A DNA stretch of 64,000 nucleotides, taken from contig OX419755.1 of assembly GCA_948567375.1 (NCBI GenBank), positions 10,793,001 through 10,857,000 of the forward strand, read 5' to 3'. The translations under genes were made by a program, and so were the position numbers. This DNA is from Lunularia cruciata. Its lineage: Eukaryota > Streptophyta > Marchantiopsida > Lunulariales > Lunulariaceae. The notes beneath the pieces are model-generated. The model had not been told where the DNA came from and searched no databases. It worked only from the letters and a program-made list of their open reading frames with translations. This document shows, piece after piece, positions 1 to 11,640 of the stretch (its first letter is position 1; every line of letters begins with the position of its first letter).

Positions 1-1130
1 ACTATAAAGAAGATTCTTTCATTAGGGTATTGGTGGCATACAATGTATAAGGACACTCACACCCATATACAAAGTTGTGATGCTTATCAAAGAACAAGAA
101 AGCCAACGGCTACTTCTCAGTGGCCTTTGAGACCAATTTTTCCATTGGCCCCATTTGAGAGATGGTGAATTGATTTTGTGGGTCCAATTCAACCAATGAT
201 CCAATTCACAAGGAAGAGATACATCTTGGTATGCACTGATTATGCTACCAAGATGGTTGAAGTTGAGGCAACTTGGAGAGATGATGCGGAAACAATTGCA
301 GAATTTTTCTTTCAAAATATCATTTCACATTATGGATGTCCTTTGGAATTGGTTAGTGATTGGGGGACCCATTTTTTGAACTCCATGGTGGAAATGTTAA
401 CCAAGTATTTTCCAAATTAAACATCGGAAGACCACTCCTTATAATCCAAAAGAGAATGGACTAATAGAGAAAGCAAACGGACTGTTGTGCAAAATTTTGA
501 ATAAGATGACAGTCAATTATGCCTATGATTGAGACACAAAGTTACCTACAGCTTTGTGGGCATATAGAATGACTGAAAAGATCACCACCAAAGAAACACC
601 TTACTTCTTGACATATGGCTTGCATCCCATACTACCAATTGAATTTGAAGTACCAACATATCAAATTCTTTGTGAGGAACAATTGTTGGAAGAAGAAAGC
701 TAGGATCTTCAAATCCATCAACTGATGTGGTTAGAAGAGAAACAAAACAATGCAATGAAAACCACAAAGGTAGTACAAGACCAGCAGAAACTCATGCATG
801 ACCAGCAAATCAAGCTTATTCCTATTTAGGAAGGCAATTTGGTGTTGTTATATGACAATCACCATATATTTTATTTTTAGGCAAGCTGCATCTAAGGTGA
901 ATGGGGCTATACCGTGCAATGCACATTTATGAGAATGGCTCTATTCAACTTGCAGACTTGGAGTGCAATCCTTTTGCCACTCAAGTGAACAGGTGGAGAG
1001 TTAGAAAATATTGGACCATCGACTTGGACTTGTACAAAGAACCCAAAGTTGGTGTTTGTAGGGATGCTTGTATTCAAGGAAGGAGGTATGTGGTACCCAC
1101 ATTTTTTGGTTTTGTTATATTTTGAAGAAG
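1..1130 (+). pseudogene. Ty3/gypsy integrase remnant
   Basis: Decayed integrase of a Ty3/gypsy retrotransposon, cut by the window edge. Frame 1 opens in the zinc-binding region: the two His residues and the first Cys are present, but the second Cys of the usual CxxC is Tyr (SCDAYQR). The core follows, with the first catalytic Asp in IDFVGP (just after a TGA at 166-168) and the second Asp in ELVSDWG. The frame breaks at the TAA at 418-420 and continues one frame over, with the catalytic-Glu region (KENGLIEKANG) and the downstream TPYFLTYGLHPILPIEFEVP stretch. More stops follow. The end of the gypsy-like similarity near 1130 is approximate. No product is expected. It lies just upstream of a coiled-coil ORF and an LTR in the same orientation, so all three may belong to one element. 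Confidence 0.85.
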
Positions 1131-1959
1131 TGTATAATAGAAGGTGAATTGAAGCTGAAAGGCAAAACAAAGAAGACAAATTTTGTGTCAGGAGAGCGGA
1201 ACTTGGATCAGACTGGGCAAAGGTTAAACCCAAAGTAGGAAGACTTCCCCTTGAGGTGATCAACCCAATTCAAGGATACTATAACAAATTTCCTTTGGGT
1301 GTGTCATTCAAGAATGTATGATCAAGAAAGAGGTTGAATCTTGAGCAAGAAAAGGACTGAGAGTGACAAGAGTAATCCATGTAGACAGCGTGAGCTACAA
1401 GTGAAGAACAATTGAGGAATGAAAGCACATGTCAAAACTATAAGGTGAATTATTTGTTGAGTAATCTCCAAGATGTCAAGCAACTATCATGTGCCTCTGA
1501 GAAGCCATCCCAAAGTAATGTGGATTACAAAGCCGAGTGAGAGTTCAATTTTCAAGAATCCTAAGGGAGTGAGGATTCCAAGACCAAAAGATGGTAAAAT
1601 TATCTTCTAGTGACCACAAGTGAGAGATTGCCCGATGAAGGGTGAGAAGAACGATCCGTTCCTTGCAGTGAGAAATCCTGTGATTCATAGGTTAGACATG
1701 ATTGCAAGGATCAAGTCTAGAGTAGACTTTGCATCATGTTTCCGGCCTGGAACTTGAGTTTTTGAGGTCTCATGGCCAAAGTAGCCGCAAGCAATTCTAA
1801 GGAGGGTTGTGAGAACCAAGGGAAGAGAGGAAATCCATCTTGATGGACAAAGGAGAATTGGAGACTGGTCTTGGGAAGAGAGGCTAGTGAGGAGACCGGA
1901 GCAACATTCCTTGGGAAAAGATAGTCTACGGAGGACATTGAAAAAATCTGCAATTCTTT
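1131..1959. other. Unassigned spacer between integrase relic and coiled-coil ORF copy A
   Basis: There is no open frame with recognisable motifs. The base composition is A/G-rich on the plus strand, like the coiled-coil repeats that follow, so this is probably decayed internal retroelement sequence. I see no gene in it. Confidence 0.4.
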
Positions 1960-3860
1960 CATGGCACCGTGTATAAAGAATAGGTATAAGATCAATACCT
2001 ATTGAGACCCGATAAGGCAAAGTATTGTTGGGGCGATGATTGCACTCTTCAATCCTGATCAAACCATGTACATGATGAAGCACCAAGCATTGTTCTTCCA
2101 CCAGATGCTTGCAAGAGCACCGATAAACTGGGCAACGTGTTTCCATCAGCAAACACAATAGATGGTGTGGAATTGGCAGATCAATCAGCTCACCACTACT
2201 TGGTGCCATTTGCAGCCCATTTCTACTTTGAACTGAATCTTATGAAGGAGGTGGAGCATAAGAAGATGGTGTTTCACTTCCATGCTGATTTACAAAGAGA
2301 GACGGATGAGGAGGAGCAGCAATACATCCAACAAATCAGAGGTAGTGATGAGCATTATGCAAGAACTAGCTAGAATACAAGGGTAGTGGTGCCTCTCAAA
2401 GACGAGGAAGAGAAGTTGTCACGAGGGGAGTGTGTCACCGGTTCAAGCAAGAAAGATTAGAAAGGTGAACCCAAAGCAAAATATCATAGTGATTGATGAG
2501 TTGTTGGGTAATGGAAGAGTCAAACAAAGAAGCCAAGTATAAGTCAAAAGACCTGGTAGAAGAAGAAGAACTAGAGCTCACGCTGCGGAGTGAAGAGTCA
2601 AGCAATAGAAGTGATGATGAAACTAAAGCTCAGCAACAAGGAGAGAACAATGTTGACAATGAAGAACAAGAGTTCCATGCCATGATTGAATGCATGGGAG
2701 AAGGAGACATTCTTGGTATGGAATTACCTCAAGTGGAGATTGAAGAAATCCAAGAAGGACCAAAGTTGGGGTTCCAGAAGGGTAGGAGATCAAAGAGAAG
2801 TATGCCTACTATTAGGGCAGAAACAAGCAAAGCAAACCCAATAGAGGAAGAAGGAGAAAGCTTGGATGAGATGCCTCTAAGAGTGAGGAGATTGAGACTT
2901 TGGAGTAAAGCTTGAGTAGAACAACTTTGGACTGAAGTAGAGCTAAGGAACAAAAAGAGATTGAGAGCTTGACTAAAGATTTTGTAAAGAGATGCAAGGA
3001 AATGATGAAACAAGAAGAAGATTGGAAGGAGCAGATGGTGAAGACTAAGGCATTGCGGATGGAAGTTCATGATGCTCAAGTCTAAGTTATTCATTTGAAG
3101 ATTATGGAAATAGTAATGGGACAAGAGCTGGAGAGCTTGAAGATAAGCACAGTAGAGAAAATTGACTATGAGTAGTCAGAAGGAGGAAAGATTGCATGGG
3201 TTGATGAGGGGAATGGAAGTACAACTTAGACAACATGCAAAGGAGAAGGAAGCATTAAGAGCCGAGTTAGAATATGGGTTAAGGATGTATAGGGAGGAGT
3301 TGCAAGCGGAACAAGGAAGACTAAAGACAAATAAGTTGGAAATAGTCGATGAAGCAATCATAAGAGTGAAGACAGTGCTGATCACAATATCTGAAGTTCA
3401 GTTTGAAGAAGTAAGACTGCACAAGTTGAAATTTTTAGTGCAAGAGACAAGGAGGAAGCAAGCAAAGGACATGAATTTGAATAAGTTAATAATTAGTTTA
3501 AGAGATACAGTAGGTAGGAAGATGTTAGAAGCGGAAGAGAATGTTAGTCTTAGATTAGATTTTGTAAGATCAGATTTAGATAGACTTTGGGGTGAGATGA
3601 AGGAAGAGAAGAAGTTCAAAGTAAGAGAAGTAGGATTGCAAGTGTCTTTGGGTCAATTACTTGAGGCAATAGAGAAGAGTGGGTTAGAAATTGAGGAAGC
3701 AGATAGGTTAGCTATCATTCCAATTTCAGTTCTAACAAGAGAGGAAGTAGAAATTGTGAATGAAGAAGTAGTATTAGATAGACCAAACAAAGGGGAAATT
3801 TGTGAAGTAGAATTGGGTTTGGAAGCTGAAGTCAAGGTTGACATCAAATCTGAGTTGTAA
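1960..3860 (+). pseudogene. Repeat-encoded coiled-coil protein, copy A (broken)
   Basis: I do not recognise the family. The conserved parts appear in order. First is a globular segment: IRQSIVGAMIALFNPDQT around 2010-2070, then HHYLVPFAAHFYFELNL near 2190-2240. Next come an acidic stretch at 2493-2915 (EFHAMIECMGEGD) and a Lys/Glu-rich heptad-type region. Last is a conserved C-terminal block at 3330-3860 (RLHKLKFLVQETRRKQAKD, then SLRDTVGRKMLEAEENVSL). The readable pieces (2137-2373, 2493-2915, 3162-3860) are separated by stops or frameshifts. It ends just before an LTR (3896-4654), in the position where some plant gypsy elements carry an env-like third ORF. The same blocks recur in copies near 6.6, 19-22.7, 26.8, 12.6 and 33 kb, so this is a repeat and not a host gene. 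Its function is unknown. Confidence 0.7.
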
Positions 3861-3895
3861 CAGTTTTGAGATTTTAAGAGACAGATATGAAGAGG

Positions 3896-4654
3896 TGCAT
3901 TGTCATTTTGGATCTACGGGTTGGTAAAGTTGTTAGGAAATGGTATTTTAGTTAGTTAACTATTGAAGTGCTCAGCCTATTTAAAGGAGGCATTCATAGT
4001 GCTCTATTGTTCAGTATTTATATTTTCAAAGTTGATAAAGTGAAGTGATGTAACTCAGTGCTCATTATTTCAGCTTATATCTGAGGATCAATCATGTGTG
4101 TGTGTTTGTGAGTGTTTGGAGAATTTTAAAGTGCAAGTCAGTGAGGTTGTTGGATGTTAGACTCCATAGCATTGATCCTCATTCTGTGTGTTTGATCTTG
4201 AGTGAAGTGCAATCAAAGCAATGCCTTGACTGATTTGAGAGGAATTGTAGTGTTGGTACTATTCTGCATTTGTGAGTGTAGTGCGAGATTGATGCAAAGC
4301 AATTTTGATCAAGGAAGTTGTGCCTTCAATGGAGGGATGGAATACAATTCTGAGGCAAAGTCATTTTTTAGTGAAGTAGCCTTCTTTGAGAAAATCTGAA
4401 TCATCACAATCAAGATTTTTTGGAAAGATGTGATGGAGTTGTGATTATGGAGTGTTAATTTGTGACAAGATTACAAATTAGTGTTTGTTACTCTCTTTTG
4501 GGTGTGGTTTCTATTTGAGAGATTAAAGACAAACTCAATAAGAACTACATTGTTACTGTTTGCTTTGTATTTGATAATTTCTGACTTGTATCTCTATAGG
4601 AACAAACTCTATTTACCTGATTACCACAAAAGTGATACTTGTTGGGTTGTCACA
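3896..4654 (+). mobile_element. LTR of the coiled-coil ORF element, copy A
   Basis: This is an LTR-like repeat that recurs at 8.7-9.4 and 22.7-23.4 kb and, on the minus strand, at 30.0-30.8 kb. It begins TGCATTGTCA after a purine-rich GAAGAGG that could be a polypurine tract, and it ends TTGGGTTGTCACA. A TATTTAAA box lies at 3978-3985, about 80 bp into the repeat. No primer-binding-site-like sequence follows the end, so it is best read as a 3' LTR of the element whose coiled-coil ORF precedes it. The exact start is inferred from alignment of copies by eye. Confidence 0.65.
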
Positions 4655-5830
4655 CTCAACCAAGCATAGAACCAAAGATGGAAGTGAAAGAAATTTATTA
4701 TAAATACTCAAAGAAATTTGTAAGTTTAATACTTTGATTATGAAAAAGGTGGACATGGCTTCTTTAGGTTGCAACCCATATATATAGTTTCGTAACTCTT
4801 GATGGAAATGATCAATGGCTAAAGTGCTAGAAATATTCTAATTACATCCATTTTGCTTCTTGCTGATCTTACCTATTGATTTTATCCTAAGTGCAATTTA
4901 GAGGTGAATTCACATCTACCACCAATCATAACTACTTGACTTTTATCTAGGTCTAATTACAATTTCAAAATCTTTATCTATAAAATTGTTGTTTAATTTG
5001 TAAAGAATGTTAGGCTAAAGTTTTTCCAAGACAAAGAACTTTCAAGTTCAAACATGGTTCTAGGCCAAAGGTGCATTCTATACTTAACATATTTCTACCT
5101 ATCTTCTTCTAGATAGAATCTTCAGCCTAAAATCTACTACAAGGAAATAACTTTACCCTTAAAAACTTTAATTTGTGAATCCACTTGGTCTTGGTATCTT
5201 GTCCAACATCACAATCATTGATTCCTTGAATTTCTTCAAAGTGTGCTACCGTGGTTGATTTGCTAGTTGCTACATAGACTTATGAGTATATACCTTTGCA
5301 GTAAGAGTGTGCACTTGAGATCTCAAATCTTGAGCCTTCAATTTCTCTAAGTAGGAATTTTTTACCTCCTTTGCAATTCTCACAAGCTGGTCTTGTACCA
5401 TCTTTGTCCTTGCCAAGATTATGGTCTTCTCCAAATTCAGTTGTGTATAAATTCACTTCATCTCAACTAAGATCTCTTCTCAAATGGCTGCTCAATCCTT
5501 CTTGTGTTCTTCCTTCTCTTGGATATACTTGGTAAGTTTCTTCACCTGCCCATTGGCCACTTCCAACTACTCTAGATGTCAAACTTCTATTGCAATGAGT
5601 ACCACTTGTACCTTGCCAACTTCTCCCTCTAGTGCATCAATTTCTTCCGCTTGAGCCTCTACCATTTCCTCAAGCTATGTCTTGTAGCACACTTCTTCTT
5701 CCTTAAGAGCTTTTCCTCCTAAATCTTCTACTCCAAAAGAGCCAAGGCTGCTTGTGGTACCCACAAATTTTGTTTTTGACTGTGTTTAGGAAAGGAAGTG
5801 TAGTTTTGAGTAGAAAGGGAAGATAGATGA
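4655..5830 (-). pseudogene. Possible coiled-coil repeat remnant, minus strand
   Basis: On the minus strand, 5830 down to about 5200 translates, across several stops, into Glu/Lys/Leu-rich segments (for example EEMVEAQAEEIDALEGEVGK) like the coiled-coil region of the neighbouring repeats. The rest, down to 4655, is A/T-rich with a TATATATA stretch near 4780 and could be LTR-like. The diagnostic C-terminal block is absent, so membership of the family is only likely. Confidence 0.4.
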
Positions 5831-6599
5831 AGAGAAGTGTTGTGTTTTGGATCCGGAGTAAGAGATCCAATCCGAGGAAGTAAACTTTGGAATGGAGGAG
5901 ATGAAAACTTGGATTGGACTTGGAAGGATGGAAGACCCAAAGTGAGGACACTGTGTATTGGAATGAGGAACACAATCCAAGTATCCTTAACAACCTTGAC
6001 TTGGGCTATACTAGCCAAGAAGGTACACTTGCAAATTGTTACTTTGTGTGAGGATAATTCAAAGTGACATGAGTATCGCACGCATAAGAGGTGATTCTTT
6101 AGTAAAGTTCAACTAAATTCTAGAGGTGAATTAAAAGAATATAAAATCAAGATGTTGTCAAGGAGAATCTGCAATGTTGAAAGATTATCCTATACCTTTG
6201 TGTAGCTTCAAGAATCAGGTTAGAGTTGATAACCAAATCATAGGATTTCTGTGTGTGAAGCCAAGTACAAGAAGAAACACAATGCCATTGAGTGGAAGGA
6301 AATAGGTTTTGGCCATCTTGGTCCAAGACATTGTAATTAGGAGAGTTGATATGGTAGCAAGGTTGAAAGTCTTGACTTGACATTAGATTACTTTCTTGGC
6401 ATGGAACTAGAATCTCAATTTCCCAAGGTTCATACAACCAACAATTTTGAGAACAGTCTAAATGAGGAGGGGAAGAGAGGATTTTACACTACTTGTTGGA
6501 CAGAAGCGTATTGGAAGTTAGTGTTAAGAAAGGATGAAGAAGAGCCTATGGGGATTGACTTTAATTGGAAGTGAAATTTAGCAAAAGAACCAAAGGAAC
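5831..6599. other. Unassigned repeat-rich spacer
   Basis: Short overlapping ORFs exist on both strands (for example 5728-6081 minus and 6147-6437 minus). None shows a known domain or agrees with another copy in the window. It is probably decayed retroelement DNA. Confidence 0.35.
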
Positions 6600-8520
6600 T
6601 AAAGGCTTCCTTCAATGACCCTTGGAAAAAAATAGATATAAAGTAGATACCTATGTAGAACCAATGAGGCAAAGTATCATTGGGATTATGATTGCAATGA
6701 TGAAGCAAGATCAGACTACATATGTTACAAAGCAACAAGCTATGTTCTTCCATCTCATCTTTGCAAGGGAGAGTGTAAACAAAGTGAGATGTTTCTACCT
6801 AAGGATGAGGCAAATGGTAGTATAATGGAGAATGGATTGGCCATCCCACTATTTTGTGCCTTTTGCAGCCCACTTTTATTTGGGTTTGAATTTGCTTAGC
6901 CTTGAGGAGAGAAGGTAGATGGTGTCCCATTTTCATCTAGATTTGCATCGGGATACAGAGGAGGAAGAGCAGCGGTACATGGAAAAAGTTCAAAAGAATG
7001 ACAAATACTTTGCTAGAATTGGTTGGGAGAAGACTTTGATAGTACTAGTCTCGTGATCAAAGAAGATGAGCCATTCAAAGACTAAATCCATGTACAATTG
7101 TTGCAGTGGTAGATCTATCATCAGGAGTTGAGGAAGAAGAAGAAGGAGTTGAGTCTAGTGATAAAGACTTAGAGGAGGAGATGACTCTAAAGAGCAAGGT
7201 GTCAACTAGCAAGAGCAAGGGCAAACCCAAATTTCAACAGCTAGTGGAGGAAGAGGTTGAGGTAGGATTGGATTTGGAGTTCCATGCAGAGATCAAGCGC
7301 ATGGAAAGAGGAGATACACCTTGCATGTATTTGCTGGAAGATGACATTCTAGAGAAGGAGGAAAAATTCAAGATAGTGTTCTTGAGAGGAGCACAATTTC
7401 AAAGACTTGTTAAGGCCGTGCAAGTTGGACATAGTGAACCTACCAAAAGAGAAGAGAGCTTAGAGGATGTCAGCTTGAAGCTAAGAAGATCCAGACTTCA
7501 GGTTGTAGCACCAATAGTAGTCACAAAAGATGAAGGAGAAATGGACAAGGACACCTTTCAAGGGGTAAATTATTTGTCAAGTGTAATATGTCTGCTATTG
7601 GTGTATTTGTAGGAGAGGATGCTAGAGTCAAAGAAAGAGCATTCAAAGGCAAGGAATAAGCTTTAGTTGGTAAAAACATTTAGGAAGAAATCTTGCAATT
7701 GAAGGTGAGGTTGTCTTAGTGCAAAGAGGAAGACGAGTACTTTGAGTTGATGTGGAAATCCGACAACAAAGCTTCAATGACTTGCAGGGGAGTTTCAAGC
7801 AACGTGGTAGCTACTTAGAGCAATAGAAGGAAGAATTGAAGGAGCAGAAGGCGGAGGTCCAAAAGTTACAAAAGAACTTTGATTACACCCAAACAGAATT
7901 GAATCATCGTAAAGATCAACTTGAAATGCATGAACAAGCCTTGGATGAACTCAAACAAGTTGCAGCGGAGAAAGATCAAGCTTGGCAAAGAGAGCTTGCA
8001 AGTAAAATACAAGAAGAGTAGAGGGTATATGATTTGGTGAAGCAAGGTGAAGCTCAAGTTGCTAATGAGGGAGAAGAGAGAAGAAAGTTAAGAGGTAAAA
8101 TATGCTGAGGAGCTGCACATACTTCATACAAAGTTGGAGGAGGAAGTGACCCAAGGCAAGTCACACTCAATGAAGGATGGTTTAGGTGTAGATAGTGAAT
8201 TTTATTTGCAGCTGAAGGCAATACTTAGAATTGTGGCCTAGGCAAAGTTAGAAGAAGCTTATCTACATGAGCTTAAGTTGTTTGTGCATGAAACCAAGAG
8301 GAGAAAAGTAAAGAACACAGAGTTGAATAGTTTGTTAATTCATCTTAGACATAGAGTACATAGGAAAATGACCGAGGTAGGAAAAAATATATATCTTAGA
8401 TTAAGCTCAATTAAAATTAATGTAGATAATCTCACTTGTACACTGAGTGAATGTCAAGTAGTTGAGATTGGAGTGTAGGTGACTTTGGATGAATTACTTG
8501 AGTAATATGAACCAATTAGG
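6600..8520 (+). pseudogene. Repeat-encoded coiled-coil protein, copy B (broken)
   Basis: Second forward copy of the unrecognised repeat protein. The N-terminal block is the best preserved here (6622-6825: MRQSIIGIMIAMMKQDQTT, then KQQAMFFHLIFARESVN). It is followed by HYFVPFAAHFY near 6850-6880 and FHLDLHRDTEEEEQRYM near 6930-6985. The acidic region at 7106-7612 contains EFHAEIKRMERGD, the counterpart of EFHAMIECMGEGD in copy A. A heptad-rich coiled coil lies at 7836-8021. The C-terminal block at 8230-8480 (HLRHRVHRKMTEVGKNIYL) matches SLRDTVGRKMLEAEENVSL of copy A. Stops and frameshifts separate the segments, so it is not expressed as one protein. An LTR of the same type follows. Confidence 0.7.
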
Positions 8521-8718
8521 ACAAAGAAGGAAGAGCTAGTTAGTACACTTATGACTTCAGCTCAGTCTAGACTAAAGTTGTCCCAGCAATAGATGTAGAT
8601 ATAGTTGATGAACCCAAAGTGCAAGAGGCACTTGTGGGTAATTCAGGGTTTAGGGTCTAGAGTCAAGGTTGTACTCGGATTGGATTAGGATAGTACAAAT
8701 TTCAGATCTGAAGTAGTA

Positions 8719-9385
8719 GAATTTCATTTTGTATCTGGAGATTTGTAGGGAATAGAGAAGTACTTTTTATAATTCCCAAATGGTCTGCCTATTTAAAGTA
8801 GCAATTCACAATGTTTTATATTAAGTATTGAACAGAAGTTGAGTAAAGCAAAGTGCTAAACAAGCACTCATTGTTTCACTTAATTCTGAGTATCAGTCAT
8901 GTGCTTTCCTTTGTGAGTGTGTGGAGAATTTTGGATTGCAGTTCAGAGTGTATTACATGTTGGATTCTACAATTTTGAATTTCCCTCTATGTGTTTGATC
9001 TTGAGTGGAAAGTGTCTAAAGCAATGCCTTGATGGATATGTGAGAGCTGTAGTGTTGGTAGTATCTATCACTTGTGATTGCAGGTATGAGACTAATGTGA
9101 AGTCATTTTGGACAAGGAAGTTGCACCTTTGATGGAGGGATGGAATGAAATTCCGAGGCAAAGTCTCTTCATGGTGAAGTAGACTTCTTCAAATCAGCTT
9201 AATCATCACAAATGAGATTGAATTGGAAAGTAAATGATGAATTATGATTTTGAGTTACACTTAACTTTGACAAAAGTTTTTGTTGCACGCTTGTTACTCT
9301 CTTTTGGGTGTGGTTTCCACCCAAGAGGCTAAAGACAAAATCAAGAAGAACTACATTATTACATTTTGCTTTGTATTTGACCATG
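8719..9385 (+). mobile_element. LTR of the coiled-coil ORF element, copy B (3' end lost)
   Basis: It aligns by eye with the LTR at 3896-4654. It has the same TATTTAAA box (8790-8797), the same TGTGTTTGATCTTGAGTG stretch near 8990 and the same TTGTTACTCTCTTTTGGGTG stretch near 9290. The conserved terminal part ending in TGTCACA is missing. At about 9386 the sequence changes to an LTR of the other large gypsy family. Confidence 0.6.
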
Positions 9386-9711
9386 CTTGGATATTTGATT
9401 GGACTTTTGACTTTATTTGACTTTTAGCCTAGTAACTTGCATTACTTTGGTATTCAGTAACTTTGGTGTGCTATTTTTTCATGAGTTTATAAGCTAAGGG
9501 TGAGGAGGTACTCATCATCCTTTCATTTGCAACTATCTTTCTCTCATTGAGTTCTCTAGTGAGCAAAGTCTTGAGACTTGGAGGCGCCTTGGAGTTCTAG
9601 CTTTGAAAAAGTGTGATCAAGTTATTCCTTGCCTTCTTAGTCCATAGTGTGCTACCTTAATAGCTATCAAAGGTTCATCTTGAGTGAGAGACAAGCCCGC
9701 TTATAGTTCAA
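9386..9711 (+). mobile_element. Partial LTR of the 38-57 kb gypsy family
   Basis: It matches the 3' half of the plus-oriented LTRs at 38353-39021 and 53990-54673. Shared sequence includes ACTCATCATCCTTTCATTTG near 9510 and the terminal TTCATCTTGAGTGAGAGACA stretch near 9680. The 5' half is absent, and the element has no internal region attached that I can recognise. Confidence 0.7.
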
Positions 9712-10334
9712 ACTTCCCACAAGCTCTCTTGCCCTTGCTTAAAACATTGTTGCCCAATTGACAAGTCTTCCTTGGTATAAATACTCAAAGAAGATTGTCC
9801 AACTATTGTTTAAGTAAGTTGTTCACTTAGACTTGAAAAACTTTATTACTAATTTTACTAAGATCCTTTTGGTAGGATCTTTAATGCTTCTTGTAGGATT
9901 TTAATATAAGGAAAAGACCTAGTGCACTTTGGTGAGCAGTCTCTTCTCACATATCTGAGTAGTTAGTACAATTGAATGGTCATCAACTATCGTTCTTGAT
10001 CTTTCACCACCACATTTACTCATAACTTTTAGGCCAAATGGATTTTTTTGCAAAAGGTCATCCTAGGAGAAAAGTCTCTTTTCAAGATGAAGATCTCTTA
10101 GGGTGAAGCATTTTCTATGGGTTTCCTTGACTAAAAGCCTTCTTCATTGAAGAGCCATGTGTCCTATTCTTCATCTGGACTCAATGCTACTAGTTCTATT
10201 GTGGTACCCTTCCCCATATCATCTTTCCCCATGAAGGTGCAGTTTCCCTTGAGGCGGAAGGAAATCAACAATAAACCTCACATCTTCCTTGTTGACCAGC
10301 AATTTTTTCATTCTTCCTGATTAAACTAAGTAAA
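9712..10334. other. Unassigned sequence before RT relic
   Basis: I find no open frame of note and no motif I can name. It may be internal (gag/protease) sequence of the RT relic that follows, too decayed to read. Confidence 0.3.
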
Positions 10335-11640
10335 TTGAGGAAAAAAGATGCACTTTGGGAAGAGCTAAGGCATCACACTCCTTCACAATTTTGCACAAGT
10401 CAAGTTAATCATGTAGAGGGTATTTTCAGGCCAGATAAATGTAAGGAGGTTGACCTTGAAGAAGGGAAAGGCCTCAAGATCTCAAAGTACATATTTGTAG
10501 AAGAGTATCAATCTTATGCCACTATATTCATGAAATTTCAAGGCATCTTTGCATGGTCTTTTGATTAGATGGCTAGCATTGCTCAAAAATTTGGGGAGAA
10601 TCACATTGAGTTGGTAGGAGCAATTCCCATTCACCAATGCAAATTTATGTTGAACCCAAAATGCTCTTTGTTGGTTAAAGATAAAATTGACAAACATCTT
10701 CAAGAAGGAATCATTTTTCCTATACTAAGGAGTGAGTGTCATTGCCATCTCTCATTGTGATTGTGCCAAAGAAGAAGACCACACAGATTTTTGTAAATCA
10801 AGGCTTTTGATAGCTTAATGTGGTCACAAAGAAAGATCACCACACATAGCCATTTACAAACACCATTCTAGACCAAGTGGGAGGACATCAGCACTACAAT
10901 TTTTGGATGGATTTTCACGATATAATCAAGTATTGATTTGCAAAAAAGACAAAGACAAGACTACCTTCAGTATTTATTGGGGGACATATGCCTACAAGCG
11001 CACTTTGGTATTTGCAATGCCCCTACAACCTTTCAATATGATGGACACAATATTCAAGGATTTCCTTTGAAAATTTGTGGAGGTCTTCATTGTATCTTTG
11101 GAAGACAAGATCATCACCTAGAACATCTTTGTAAGACCTCCAAGAGATAGAAAGTGACTGGAATTCACTTGATCTAGAAATAGGTTTCTTTTTTATGGAG
11201 GAAGGAATACGTTTGGGGCATCAGATCTTTGGAAGAGGAATCTAGGTTGATGTGAAGAAGGTTAAACTCATAAAAGTGTTGGAAGTTCAAACTAACCTCA
11301 GAGAGCTTTGGGAATTCTTGGGACATGTGGGGTACTATCATAGGTTTGTGGCAAACTATGCAATCCTTGCTGCCTCCTTGATGAAACTATTGAAGAAATT
11401 GGATGACTATGTATGAGGAAGAATACATGAAGAGGCATTTGTTGCTCTTAAGTCAAAATGAGTGGAGGCACCAATCATGAAAGATCCTGATTGGAACCTC
11501 CTTTTCAAGTTTATGTAGATACCTCATTTATCACCTTTGGAGTTGTTCTCAACCAAAAGGATGACCAAAAAATGGACTATCCCATCTACATGCCCCAACA
11601 TTCCCATTGGAACATACATAAGAACTTAAATGCTCCTAGA
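10335..11640 (+). pseudogene. Ty3/gypsy reverse transcriptase-RNase H remnant
   Basis: Decayed pol of a gypsy element. The entry to the RT is clear: 10569-10760 contains FMLNPKCSLLVKDKIDKHLQ, matching the usual YRMNPKYSLLVKEEIDKLL segment. The later FGICNAPTTFQ (about 11000-11040) is the [12 protein letters not shown] motif. The region expected to hold the catalytic YxDD reads through a frameshift and the DD pair is not recoverable. RNase H is seen near 11480-11560, where the three frames together give PDWN, then YVDTSF, then VLNQK. There are many stops. The alignment with the 1-1130 integrase relic in style and orientation suggests the same family, but this is not proven. Confidence 0.8.

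Noticed and set aside
3162-3860. 232-aa coiled-coil frame as a host gene
   Set aside because: The same block recurs at several places in the window, each next to an LTR, and most copies carry stops, so it belongs to a repeat.
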